Assembly (NCBI GenBank): GCA_016858145.1
Contig: JAEHOE010000163.1
Coordinates: forward strand, 124,001 to 188,000
Direction of reading: 5' to 3'
Source: Edaphochlamys debaryana
Lineage: Eukaryota; Chlorophyta; Chlorophyceae; Chlamydomonadales
Length of the DNA stretch: 64,000 nt
Shown here: piece by piece, positions 34,357-45,141 of the stretch
How the letters are laid out: the number at the start of each line of letters is the position of its first letter
Position numbering within the stretch: position 1 is the first letter of the stretch
Notes under the pieces: model-generated
What the model was told of the DNA's origin: nothing
The model's input: the letters and a program-made list of their open reading frames with translations, nothing else
The model's database searches: none
Position numbers and translations under genes: made by a program

Positions 34357-36837
34357 ATGGAGCCAGCTGCTGATTTCGATATCGCGCCGGAGGGCGGAGA
34401 GGAGGGCGAGGTCGATGGGCTCGATGTCCATGCCCTTCTGGCCGACCCTGACCTCGAGCCCATGGAGGATGACCTCGAGTTTCAGGGCCAGTTCGCGCCC
34501 GACGGCAACTTCGCGCCCGAGCGCAAGGAGGGCGCTCTGGCCGGCGAGGAGGGCAAGGTCGCGGCTCAGGCCCAGGCCGGCCCTGCCCAGGCCCACGGCC
34601 AGGCTCCCCTCGCCGGTGCCCCCGCCGGTGCCCAGCAGCAGGAGCAGCAGGCACAGGCGCCGCAGCAGCAGCAGCCGCAGCTGCAGGCGCAGGCGCCCGT
34701 GCAGCAGGCGGCCGCTCAGGTGCCCCCTGCCAGGCAGGAGGCCAGGCCCCAGGGCCAGGCCCCCGCCCCCACCCAGCGCCCTCCCCCGCCGCGCCAGCCC
34801 GCCGCCATCGACCACGTGGCGTCGGCGTTCGACCTCCGTATCGAGATGGAGTACGAGCTGGCAATGGCTCGGCTGCAGTCGGCTTCCACGGAGCAGGAGC
34901 GCAAGGTAGCCCAGGCTCAGGTCCAGCGCCTCGCTCGCTCCCTGGCCGCTTGCCGCGAGGCTAAGGCGCAGCGGGAGGCAGAGGCGCAGGCGCAGGCGCA
35001 GGCGCAGGCGCAGGCGCAGGCGCTGGCGCAGGCGCAGGCGCACGTGTTGGCGCAGGCGCCGCCCATGATGGCGGGCCTGCAGGCCGGTGCGGCTCCCATG
35101 GACACCAGCGAGCGGGCCTATGTGGATGCCGCGTGCACCGGCGCGCAGTCGCTCACTGCGCGCTACCAGCAGGTGCAGGTGCAGACGCAGGCGCGAGCCG
35201 AGGCGCAGGCGCGCGCCCAGGCGCAGGCGCGCGCCCCGCAGGCGCAGATGCGCGCTCCGCAGGCCCAGGCACAGGCGCAGCAGCAGCCGCAGCAGCACCG
35301 CGTGCTGTTTGGCGTTGACACCACCACCGTTCCGCCTCTCCCGCGGGGCGGCGCTCTGTACCGCCCGGCCTCGCCCAGCCCCGTGCCGCACCCCGCCAGC
35401 CAAGCCCGGCGTGAACACCCGCAGCCCGGGCCGTGTGGCCATCATCCAGCGGGCGGCGGAAGGCGCCCTGGACGAGTACGCCGCCGACCTGGGCATCCTG
35501 TCGGCTGCCCAGATGGGGCGCTTCGCCATCCGCAACGCCAACGTCAGCCTGGTGGCCGAGGAATGTCCCCAGCTGGTCACGGCGGAGCGCATGGGTCTGG
35601 CCAACTGGGCCAACTTCCAGCCCCGCGTCGGAGAGGAGCCCGGCGCCCCCGGCGGCGGCGGCTTCCCCGGAAGCCCCGGTGGCGGCGCAGGTGGCGGCGG
35701 TGCGTACGGCAGCCCCTACGGCGGCTATCCCGGCAACCACAACCACGAGGTGGGCGTTGGGAATGCCGGGAACGGGGATGAGCCTCCGGGTATGGGCTTG
35801 CCGGAAGGGCAGGGACTCAGCACTCCCCCTAAGGGCAACGGGGGCGGATCAGATGGCTCAGGTGGCCCTGGTAGCCCTGGTGGCCCCCCGCCTCCCGATC
35901 TGGGTGCTGGGGATGGTGCGGGGAAGGACGGATCTAAGGGGTCGGAGAAGGTCAATCTCCCGCGCTTCTCGGGGGTCCCCGACAAGCAGATCCCCTGCCC
36001 GCGCACCTGGTTCGCCGTGTTTGTGCAATACATGACACTGACCCCCTGACCCACCTCGTGTTCTTTCTCACGGGAGCAGCGCAGCTGTGGTGGGTGTCAT
36101 TTCTGGAGGGATGGCAGAAACGTGCGAAGCGCCTGCCCTCCATTGAGGAGGTGCGCTCGGCGTTCATGACTCAGTGGGACCACCCTCACAAGAACACACC
36201 CGCAGAGACCCGGCAGCGTTTCCTGAACGGGGAGATAAAGCAAACGGGGGCTTTATCCACTTATGTGTCAGAGTTTCGCCTGGCTGCTCAGCACTTAGAC
36301 GAAACCACTACGCAGGAGCTGATCGCGTTTTTCATGTACGGGCTGCAGCCCGCACTGAAGGGCAAAGTGCACCACCAGACAGATGGATCCGAGTGGTCTG
36401 ATCTGGAGGCCCTGATCACCTATGCGACTGCCGTTGCCCTAGCCTCAGTCAAGCCCTCGCACACGCTTGCGGCCGCTGACGCTGGCACTGACACAACCCC
36501 CTCACCTCCCAAACCCACTTCCAAATCCCGCAAGCAGGCCAACCTGGCGGCCGTGGGCCCCATCAACAAGGGCAACCGCACCCGCGGCGGCCGCACCTGC
36601 AGCCCTGGCGGCCGCGGCGGCCAGGGTGGCCAGCAGCCCGGCCGGACCTTCAACCAGGGCCAGGGCCGCGGCGGCGGCGGCAGCCGCGGCCGCGGCAACA
36701 GCCACGGCAACTTCAACCGCGGCGGCAGCCGCGGCAACGGCGGACAGCAGCCGTCCTTCCAGCAGATGCTGGCCACGCTCACCAACAACGTGAGCTCGCT
36801 GGCCAGCGACGTGGCGGCCATGAAGAACGGCCGCTGA
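34357..36837 (+). pseudogene. Ty3/gypsy-type gag (two frameshifts)
   Basis: ATG at 34357 (frame 1). An acidic start is followed by a long Gln/Ala-rich region with (GCAGGC)n tracts at about 34980-35058 and 35180-35300. At about 35400 the coherent reading shifts to frame 2 (GRVAIIQRAAEGAL onward, then Gly/Pro-rich), and near 36040 it returns to frame 1. The retrotransposon gag core follows (FFLTGAAQLWWVSFLEGW; ETRQRFLNGEIKQ; YVSEFRLAAQHLDE). The C-terminus is an RGG-rich nucleocapsid-like tail with no CCHC knuckle, ending at 36837. Gag would package element RNA into cytoplasmic particles. Confidence 0.75.
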
Positions 36838-37628
36838 TGTGCTGGCAGCGGTGCGGAGGATGAGCAGCAGGATGGCAGGAGCACGCCGCTTGGGTGGTTT
36901 GACTTAGCTGCCGCTCGGTTCCCAGCCCCAGGAGGGTCCGTAGGAACTCAGAGCCTCTCTGCTGCGGATAGGGTCGTGCCAGGCAAGGCAGGTTGTGGGA
37001 TGCCTGCTAAGCCTCGGTCCCCTGTGTCAGCTGGTGCCGGCCCCGACTCAATAGGAGCGGGTGCCCCTGGGCCTGCAATGGTAGAGACAGGCAAGAGTGC
37101 CTGGCAGTCCTATTGCTTTGTGTGCTCCAGACCAGATGGTGAATCCGGCCGTGTTTGCGCAGACCCAGGACATGTTGCAGGTGGCGTTTTCGTTGCATGC
37201 AGCATGTAATCTCTCTGGCACCAATTCCCTCTGTTCCCGCCATGCCACTGCTGAGACGTTCTTTACTGAGAACGTAGCAGGGGAAGCACTTTGGTGCTGT
37301 GTTCAGCCGCAGGACGTGTGCAGCTATCAGCAGCATTACTCTGCGTGCAAGAGCAAGGATCCCAAGCACACATGCGCTGTGTTTGTGGTTCCCAGGCTTT
37401 ACCGCCTGTCACGTCACTTCTCCCGCCTCCACATCCGCGGACACTGCGGCGATCGCCACTGCACAATCTCCCTCGGCTCTCTACGAAGCATGCCCTGCCT
37501 CGAACACCTGGAGGCGCACAGCGAGGAGACTTGGTACCACAACAACCCGCCGGACAACTCGGACGCACCGATGAAATCCCTGGCAGCGCTCCTCTGCGAG
37601 GAAGCCAAGGCGATGGGCTTTTGCAGAA
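36838..37628. other. Gap between gypsy gag and RT fragments
   Basis: A reading frame is open over 37097-37666 but resembles nothing known to me and has no protease signature (no DSG or DTG). Protease and possible LTR or linker sequence appear to be missing or unrecognisable here. Confidence 0.35.
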
Positions 37629-39510
37629 ATGGAGCAGGCACGCTGGCGGTATGTGAGCCTGACTAAGCGGCAGTTCCTGCGGCGACGTGCGGAGCGCTGG
37701 GCGGCCACGGCAGGCGCCAAGGTACCCAAGCGCAAGTACGAGCCGTCCCAAGCCAACACCCATACGGTGCCACCGGCCCGTTGGCGCTGCAACAACTACA
37801 AGGCCTTCACCTTCGCCATCACGATGCTAGTGCTTGTGGGCTGCTGGCGCCTGACCGACACGGCTCCCAACTGCATCCCGTACCCGGCTTACCCTCAGGT
37901 GGGGCAGTGGCTTGCTCCGAGCTGGGCGCAACTGGAGCAGTCACCCGCCAACGTCCCGCTGCAGCAGGCCATGCAGCGCATGCGCCTGCACTCTTTGCCC
38001 CCCCTGTCCTCGGCGCCGCAGGAGGAAGGGACTGTTCCCCCAGCTTCTCCACCCCTGGCGCCGCTGGAGGGTGAGCACGTAGTCCCGGCGCCGCTGGCTG
38101 AGCCGCCTGGTGCCTTCGCCACCGAGGCTTCTGCCCCCAATGTAACGACCCCCGACGGAACTCGTGCCCCGCCCAATGATCCTACTCTTGTCAAGCAGGA
38201 GGCAGGCTACACACTCTGTGTACGCCCTGATATGACTGAAGCCGAGCGCGACAGCCTGAAGTCTCTCCTAGCCAAGTACAACCACTTGTTTGCTCGGAGT
38301 CTGAAAGACATCGGGTGCTATAGAGGCGAGTTGGGCCCAGTTAGGATTGAACTCAAGCACGACAATCCTATATTAGAGGCTCCTCGACGCCATTCGGCGG
38401 CCGAGAGAGTGGTCAAAGACGACAAGTGCGGCAGACATCATCGAGCCTTCCAACTCAGCCCGGTACGCCATGAACGTCACCCTCCCTCGTAAGAAAGGGA
38501 CAGACAGCTCCTACGCCTCCAATGAGTATCGCTATTGTGCAGACGTGCGCCGTCTGAACTCCGCCAGCAAGCGTGATTATTTCCGTCCCCCTGCGCCGGA
38601 GGATTTGTTCGATCGGATCCTGGGCGCCAAGTTCATCACCAAATGTGACTGCCGGGCCGCCTTCAACCAACTGCCCCTGGCTGAAGAGGACCACGACAAG
38701 ACCTTGTTTTGGTGGAACAACACCCTCTGGCGTTACAAGCGGCTGATGTACGGGGCAGTCAATGCAACGGCAGCATGGCAGCGTGTACTTTCCCACCACG
38801 TACGGCAGTACGGCCTACAGGATGCTGTACATTTGATCGTTGATGATGCTTGTGTGATAGGCAGCACAGCTGAAGAACATGAGCAAAACCTTGCTCGTTT
38901 CCTGGCCATGCTCGATGACATCAATATTAAGCTTCACCCCGACAAAACCGTTGTGGGGGCTGACAAGATCGGGTTTTTGGGCCACATGGTGAGCGCTGAC
39001 GGGCTCCGCCCGATTCAGGCCAAGATTGCTGCGATTCAGGCCATCCAGCCCCCTCGCTTGCTCACCGAGCTGCAAGCGCTGCTGGGCCTGTGCAACTATT
39101 ATCGGTGTTATATCCCCAAGTTCGCCTGCATCGCCAATCCCCTCTACAACCTCACCAAGAAGGCGGTGGTCTGGGGCCCAGACACCTGGCAGCCCAGGCA
39201 CCAGGAGGCTCTTGACCTCCTCAAAGCTGAGTTTTCCACCAAGGATCGGCTGCTCTGCAAGCCCAATCCCAAGTGCCAGCTCATCCTGCACACGGACTTC
39301 TCCAACGTGGGCATCAGCGCCGTCCTTGGCCAACAGGACGACGCGGGCAATGAGTACATGGTGGCCTGCATCTCCCGTTCCCTCAACGTGCACGAGCGCA
39401 AGTACACCTCGTACAAGGGTGAGATGCTAGCGGCGTGCTGGGCTGTCAAGGTGCTGAGGCCCTATCTGACAAGGCTGGTAGCCAGGAGGACCGTAGCTCG
39501 GCCCGTGTAG
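37629..39510 (+). pseudogene. Ty3/gypsy-type RT and partial RNase H (frameshifted, truncated)
   Basis: Frame 0 carries the region before RT (LLAKYNHLFARSLKDIGCY; LGPVRIELKHDNPI). One extra G near 38427 shifts the frame; the RT continues in frame 1 as ADIIEPSNSARYAMNV and so on. RT landmarks: CADVRRLNSAS, TKCDCRAAFNQLPL (first catalytic Asp), MYGAVNATAAWQRV, LIVDDACVIG (catalytic VDD), GFLGHMVSADGL. RNase H starts at LILHTDFSNVGISAVLG, and the reading ends at 39510 soon after RSLNVHERKYTSYKGEM. There is no integrase. It is probably the same element as the gag to its left. Confidence 0.8.
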
Positions 39511-40285
39511 CCCGTGCTGAGGTGGTCCCTTGACAATGGGGGTGGTGGTGGCACCCTTGCGCTGGAGAGTGGCAAGAATACCGGCACCGGAAGTGTGTTC
39601 CCGGCCAACGCCCGTCGACGGTCCCCAATGCAGGCGGGCTGAAGCCAGGTGGTCCCTTGGCCATATCCATGCACTGGGCAGTCGCGACGAGCAAGTAACG
39701 TTACAGGAGCGGCAGTCGGTCTGGACACTCAAGGCCGTGAACTTGTTAGGGCCCTTCAAACTCGCGGTCAATCCAAACCACTTGCTGGCCAACGTGCATA
39801 AATGCGCCCGAATGCCCCCCGAATGTGTGTAAATCGTCTGTGCCCCCCCCCCCCCCTTTGTGGTCTGGGCACCCAACGCCGTGGATGAGTTGGGGCCCTA
39901 CAAAATCGCGGCCAATCCACCCGCCAAGCCCTGGGAATGTGATGAAATCGTCTGTGTTCCCTACCCACGACGCCGCACGTCTGTCGCTGTCTGGCAAAGA
40001 GGAAAAGCAATAATGAAATAATGAAGTAGCATCATAAGCCGACCAAACGGTCAGTGGACGTTGTGCTAGCGGGTGGCGGGGCCCCGTGTGGATGAATGTG
40101 CCGACGATGTGTTCCCGAGATCCAGAGCAGGGCATCACGGGTGAAGGAGGTCCGACCGTTGCAGCTTGTCCAGAAGGTAGAGGAGGTCGTTGCCGCTGCA
40201 GGTGCCGAGGACGTGGAGAAGGGCCTGCAGGTGCATCGCGAGAGGCGGGGAGTGAGTAAGCGCGGGCGATGGGGACAGCGTGAAA
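39511..40285. repeat. Spacer with two diverged ~90-bp direct repeats
   Basis: The segments at about 39745-39843 and 39885-39965 share GGGCCCT.CAAA.TCGCGG.CAATCCA, then AAATCGTCTGTG (with GAATGTG before it). An interrupting C-run (39842-39856) lies between them. No gene is supported. The stretch 39990-40040 is AT-rich. Confidence 0.5.
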
Positions 40286-41254
40286 TTAATACGAGGTGCG
40301 GTATTGGCTCACCTGTTCAATAATGTCGCTCCAAGGGAGAGGGCTCGCAAGGATGGTAGCTTTGGAGGGCCGTCTCGAGGCCAGGGCGTGGAGGTCGGCG
40401 AGGACCAGCTCTGCAGCGGCCGGCGTGGAGCATTGCAGGAGATACATGACGGCTGATGGACTGCCGTTGGAGGGGCGTCTGCAGAGCTCCTTACTGAACA
40501 GCCGCACGACATAGAGCAGTGCCGGAGCGGGCTGGGAGAGCCTCCCGTCTCGTTCGTAGTGCAGGCTGGAAGTCTGAACCGGGTCAATGAATTTTTGTGT
40601 GGTTCCGTTCCCGACGACGACAATGGTGACCGCGCCGGCGACAGTCTGACTACCCTGGCGGGTGTTGATCAGCCGCTTGCGCACAGCCGCGCACAGCCGG
40701 CCGTAAGCCGCCTCCGCGACGCTCGGTGTGTGAACGTCCCACGTGGGGCTTCCCAGGCCGCTGATGTGGTGTACGCACCGCTTCTCCAGGTAGTCCGTGC
40801 TCCACTCGAGGCTGCTGGGTACGCCGGTCGCCGCGAGGACGCCCAGAACGGCGTGTCGTCTGGGCCTGAAAACGAAGACCGACGCGGGCGGCGAGGATCG
40901 GCACACGGAACGCAGATTGCCGAGGGCGGGTAGGCTGTTGATGGCGTCTGCCATGTACGTGGTGACCTGGTCGATGCTGAAGGTGGGTGGCGGGTGGTTG
41001 GGGTGGCCGTCGCCATTTTCGCGGACCAGGTTGGCCAGCGCGGCCCATAAGGAATCGTCATCGCGGTCAAGGTCGGCCCATGGGATATGAATGCGCGAAA
41101 GCAGGGTGGCCGATTGTTCCCCCCCGGCGTCGTTCTGACCAGCAGCGGTCCAGTGCAGGGCAACTTCGTCGTTGACGACCAGGGTGGTGAGGGAAGGGGC
41201 ACCTTGGCTGGCGCCTGGTGCGTGAGATCCCAGCCGGAACCCAGCTGCTTGTCC
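40286..41254 (-). CDS. Orphan minus-strand protein, apparently 5'-truncated
   Basis: An open frame runs on the minus strand from about 41254 (after an in-frame stop) to a TAA at 40288-40286. The first in-frame ATG is at 40954, but the reading upstream looks equally protein-like (LVVNDEVALHW; RIHIPWADLDRDDDSLWAALANLV; TFSIDQVTTYMADAINSLPAL). It overlaps the 5' edge of the chromovirus pol, as if its N-terminus had been replaced by that insertion. Balanced composition and absence of introns resemble the viral genes to the right. I recognise no family. Confidence 0.5.
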   Translation of the reverse strand, partial: GQAAGFRLGSHAPGASQGAPSLTTLVVNDEVALHWTAAGQNDAGGEQSATLLSRIHIPWADLDRDDDSLWAALANLVRENGDGHPNHPPPTFSIDQVTTYMADAINSLPALGNLRSVCRSSPPASVFVFRPRRHAVLGVLAATGVPSSLEWSTDYLEKRCVHHISGLGSPTWDVHTPSVAEAAYGRLCAAVRKRLINTRQGSQTVAGAVTIVVVGNGTTQKFIDPVQTSSLHYERDGRLSQPAPALLYVVRLFSKELCRRPSNGSPSAVMYLLQCSTPAAAELVLADLHALASRRPSKATILASPLPWSDIIEQVSQYRTSY

Positions 41255-44200
41255 CAGCTAGTGGCTCCCGCAGTGGCGTCCCCCTGCCCCCCATCCCATA
41301 CCCTGTCCAGCTGTGGTTTGATCCCCCAGCCGTGTCAGGAGAGCTTCGCTGTGCTGAGAGCGTCCCAGCAACGGCTGCAGCCCTCAGGCTGTGTGACAGC
41401 ACTACCAGGTGTATGCTGTTCGATGGTAACTCCGCTGGTAAAGCAGCAACCATCCTAGCCGACAGTGGAGCTGGTGCCCATGGCACCGCCGACGGTTACA
41501 CCAACCTTGCCTTTGTGCAAAAACTTGGCATGCAACCGCACAGCAGCAACACGGTTTCTGTCACCTTAGGTGATGGCGAGTCACAGCCCCTGCTAGGGGA
41601 GGTGAGCATCCCTATCCAGGTGGGTCCCTTCCGTGACACCGTGAAGCTGTTGGTCATGCGATCTGCCTTGCCTTCCGCCGATATCATCCTGGGCTCAGAC
41701 TGGTTTGAGCGTCGAGGGGTGATCTTGGATTGGCAACGCCACTGCATGACCGTTCACAAGGGAAGGCACAGCCTGACCTTAGAGCCCAACTACGCGCGTG
41801 CGCAACGGTTGGCTCAAGCTAACCCCATGCTATCGGAAGCCGCTCGGCTTACAAACTACACACTGCTGCGCCTAGCGGCCGAGGTTGCTGTGAACGAAAT
41901 GTCCCCCAAGCAAGCCGCTAAGGCTATCAAGCATGGGGCAGGAGCCTTCCTCTTCTTGGTTCGCCAGGACTCAGGAAACGCTCAAGACCCACCCAAACCC
42001 AAGCCAGGGCCTCTGTCTCGCAATGAGAGGCGCTGCCGCGCGAAGCGCACTGCCCTACTCATTGCTTCAGCAGACGGTTCGGTAAAGGTTTCCCCAGAGA
42101 CTGAAGGCTTGGTGCCCCAAGAGCAAATCGAAGGCCTACTCCAGGAGCTTGCCGACGTATTCACCCCGGTCACCTCCATCCGGCCCCAGGCCGATGAAGA
42201 GGACCACGTGATCAAGTTGGTTGAAGGGGCTCAGCCCCCAGCCCAGAGATGTTACCGTCTCACTCCTGAAGAGAAGGAGGAGTGCAGGTTACAGATAGCT
42301 GACCTGCTCAAAAAGGGGTTCATACAACCCTCCACCTCCCCCTTTGGTGCCGCGGTGATTTTCGTAAAGAAACGAAACCCCGAGGTCCCCAGCGGCCATT
42401 CGCTAAGAATGGTAATGGATTACAGGGCTTTGAACAAGATAAGCCAGAAACGCCATTACCCTATGCCCAATATCCAAGAGCTCTTTGACCAGCTTGCCGG
42501 GGCCCAGGTCCTCAGCTCTCTGGACCTCCAGTCTGGGTACCACCAGCTACGCATTAGCTCGGAGGACGTACCCAAGACTGCCTTCACTTGTCCGGAGGGT
42601 CATTACGAGTGGAAGGTGCTATGCTTCGGCTTGGCCAATGCCCCAGCGACCTTCCAAGCGGCAATGACGAGGACGTTCAGAGAATATTTAGGGAGGTTCC
42701 TATTAATTTATCTGGACAATATCGTGGTGTTCAGCCGTACGGCTGCAGATCACGTTGAACATCTCAGAACCTTGCTCACGATCCTTTGGGAGAAAGGGCT
42801 CAAGGCCAAACTGTCCAAGTGCGAATTCAACAAACCCGAGTTGAAATTCCTGGGGCACATTGTGGGCCGTCATGGCCTCAAAGTGGACGAGCAGAAGGTA
42901 GCTGTGGTTTGGGATTGGCCTGTCCCAACCAACAAGAAAACCCTACGGAGCTTCCTGGGGTTGGCTAACTACTTTCGCCGTTTCATACAGGGATACTCTT
43001 CCCTGGTGGCCCCCCTCACTTCTCTCACTGGCGAGAAGGCTGCTTGGCACTGGTGTCCCAAATGCCAAACAGCCTTTGAGGGAGTGAAGCAAGCACTTGT
43101 CACTGCTCCAGTACTGGCATTGCCTGACATGGCCAAAACCTTTGAGGTCTGGTCAGACGCTTCCATCTATGGAACCGGGGCAGTTCTCCTTCAAGAGAAC
43201 CGCCCCATTGCGTATCTCAGCCACCGGTTCTCCTCGGCTGAGACTAATTATACGACCACCGACCAGGAGGCCTTGGGTGTCATCTGCGCATTCCAAGAGT
43301 GGCGCTGCTACCTGCAGGGCGCACCTGATGTGCTTGTGGTGACTGACCACCAACCCTTGACCCACCTGGAAACGCTTAAGGCTGACGGAAAGCTCTCCCG
43401 TCGCCAAGCTCGGTGGATATGGTTCCTTCAGGGCTATAGGTTCAAGTGGCAATACCGCGCTGGCAGGACCAACGTGGCTGACCCACTTAGCCGCTTGTAC
43501 GAGGGAAGCCAGGACCCAGGCCCTGATAACCCCTCACAGCTCAGCCCACCAAAGCTTGCACTTATCATGAAACGTGCACAGCTGGCAGTGGTTGGTCTCA
43601 CCTGTGGACCAATCACAAACCCCACCATACTGGCAGCTCTCACTCGGTCCCGGATCTCAACTGATCTTAGGAAGCGGATCAGCGCAGGATACCGGTATGA
43701 CCCGTGGTTTAAGAAACCAGCCAATGTAACGGCTCTTAAACGCGACGGCAGCCTTAACTATACAAAGGAGGGATGGGTGGCCGTCCCTGACGCGGACGGG
43801 TTGCGCGACCTGCCTCTAGCTGAGCACCACGGAAGTGCTGCCAGCAGGCACCGAGGCGCTGAACGCTTAGCAGAGGCTGTGAAAAGGATGTACTGGTGGC
43901 CCGGTTTTGACGCCCGGGCTGCCCGGTACGTTGCCCACTGCCCGCAGTGCCAGCGCAACAAAGCCTCGACCACTAAGCCACGTGGTCTCTTACAGCCGTT
44001 ACCGACACCTGATCGTGTCTGGGGCAGCATTACGGTTGATCTAATCACCCAACTGCCCACCACCTCTACTGGGTATGATGCTATCGCTGTGTTTGTGGAC
44101 CGGCTGAGCAAAATGACGCACTTTGCTCCCACAACCTCAGACGTTACCGCCGAAGGGGTGGCAAAGCTCTATACTAAGGACGTTTTTTGGCATCATGGGC

Positions 44201-45141
44201 TGGCCGATGAGATTATCTCAGACCGTGGACCACAGTTCGCAGGCAAATTCTGGCCAGAGTTGCAGCGCATCTTACGTACCAACGTGCGTTTGAGCACTGC
44301 ATATCACCCACAAACAGACGGCCAGACGGAGCGTATGAACCGTCTGTTGGAGGAAACCCTTCGGGCCTATGTAAACCCACGTCAAGACGACTGGGATCAA
44401 CACCTGCCCCTCATCGAGTTTGCCATCAACAACTCAATGAACAAGTCACTGGGCACTTCTCCGTTCCAAGTGTACACGCCTCACCAACCACGCACCCCGG
44501 AGAACATTTCGGTGCTGGTGAAGGGGTCAAGGGTCCCTCTGGCTGCAACCACTGTGGAGGAAATGGTGGACCGCTTAAAGCGAGCTATTGCGTGTCTGAA
44601 TCGCGCCCAGTCACGCCAAAAGCAGTCTGCTGACCAACACAGGCAGGACGCAACCTTTGCCGTGCGTCAACAATTCCTCCTGAGCACCAAAAACATCGCC
44701 CTCAAGTCACCGGGCGCAAAGAAGCTCCTTCCACGCTGGATAGGGCCCTTTACCATCACTGAACAGGTTGGCGAAGTGGCCTATCGACTGGAGCGTCCCG
44801 CAGGGTACCGATGCCACCCTGTCTTCCACGTCTCACTGCTTAAACCGTACGTGTCGACGGGGGTTTACCACCCACCGCCTCCTGCCTTCATTGATGACGA
44901 CGGCAATGTGTATTGGTCGATTGAGGACATCCTCACTCACCAAGACTGCACGGAAGGCCGCAACACTGCGCGCCAGTTCCTTGTCAAGTGGGAGGGCTTT
45001 GGCCCTGAGCACAACACTTGGGAGCCCGAATCTGTCCTGAGAGAAGATTCGCTGGTTGCTGAGATGATTGACTCCTACCTCGAGCGAGCCGAGTTGCGCA
45101 ACACCAAACGGACCACACGTGCAAAAGCCTCGACAGGCTGA
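41218..45141 (+). CDS. Chromovirus (Ty3/gypsy) polyprotein: PR-RT-RNase H-INT-chromodomain, one open frame
   Basis: Open from at least 41218 (first in-frame ATG 41413) to a TGA at 45139-45141. Domains: aspartic protease LADSGAGAHGT; RT with RMVMDYRALNKI, SSLDLQSGYHQLRI (Asp), FGLANAPATFQAAM, then YLDNIVVFS where YLDD is expected; RNase H VWSDASIYGTGAVL and TDHQPL; integrase HHCC finger ending HCPQCQRNK; DDE core VDLITQLP, SDRGPQFAGKFW, ERMNRLLEETL; and a C-terminal chromodomain with FLVKWEGFGPEHNTWEP. It copies element RNA and integrates DNA, with the chromodomain steering to marked chromatin. No gag is fused or adjacent, and no LTR was recognised, so the element is 5'-incomplete. The Asn in the RT box should abolish polymerisation. 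GC is visibly lower than in host exons. Confidence 0.93.
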   Translation: MREIPAGTQLLVPASGSRSGVPLPPIPYPVQLWFDPPAVSGELRCAESVPATAAALRLCDSTTRCMLFDGNSAGKAATILADSGAGAHGTADGYTNLAFVQKLGMQPHSSNTVSVTLGDGESQPLLGEVSIPIQVGPFRDTVKLLVMRSALPSADIILGSDWFERRGVILDWQRHCMTVHKGRHSLTLEPNYARAQRLAQANPMLSEAARLTNYTLLRLAAEVAVNEMSPKQAAKAIKHGAGAFLFLVRQDSGNAQDPPKPKPGPLSRNERRCRAKRTALLIASADGSVKVSPETEGLVPQEQIEGLLQELADVFTPVTSIRPQADEEDHVIKLVEGAQPPAQRCYRLTPEEKEECRLQIADLLKKGFIQPSTSPFGAAVIFVKKRNPEVPSGHSLRMVMDYRALNKISQKRHYPMPNIQELFDQLAGAQVLSSLDLQSGYHQLRISSEDVPKTAFTCPEGHYEWKVLCFGLANAPATFQAAMTRTFREYLGRFLLIYLDNIVVFSRTAADHVEHLRTLLTILWEKGLKAKLSKCEFNKPELKFLGHIVGRHGLKVDEQKVAVVWDWPVPTNKKTLRSFLGLANYFRRFIQGYSSLVAPLTSLTGEKAAWHWCPKCQTAFEGVKQALVTAPVLALPDMAKTFEVWSDASIYGTGAVLLQENRPIAYLSHRFSSAETNYTTTDQEALGVICAFQEWRCYLQGAPDVLVVTDHQPLTHLETLKADGKLSRRQARWIWFLQGYRFKWQYRAGRTNVADPLSRLYEGSQDPGPDNPSQLSPPKLALIMKRAQLAVVGLTCGPITNPTILAALTRSRISTDLRKRISAGYRYDPWFKKPANVTALKRDGSLNYTKEGWVAVPDADGLRDLPLAEHHGSAASRHRGAERLAEAVKRMYWWPGFDARAARYVAHCPQCQRNKASTTKPRGLLQPLPTPDRVWGSITVDLITQLPTTSTGYDAIAVFVDRLSKMTHFAPTTSDVTAEGVAKLYTKDVFWHHGLADEIISDRGPQFAGKFWPELQRILRTNVRLSTAYHPQTDGQTERMNRLLEETLRAYVNPRQDDWDQHLPLIEFAINNSMNKSLGTSPFQVYTPHQPRTPENISVLVKGSRVPLAATTVEEMVDRLKRAIACLNRAQSRQKQSADQHRQDATFAVRQQFLLSTKNIALKSPGAKKLLPRWIGPFTITEQVGEVAYRLERPAGYRCHPVFHVSLLKPYVSTGVYHPPPPAFIDDDGNVYWSIEDILTHQDCTEGRNTARQFLVKWEGFGPEHNTWEPESVLREDSLVAEMIDSYLERAELRNTKRTTRAKASTG

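Noticed and set aside
34003..35613. 536-aa minus-strand open frame
   Set aside because: Antisense to the gag gene; the Leu/Arg repeats mirror the Gln/Ala hexamer tracts in high-GC DNA.
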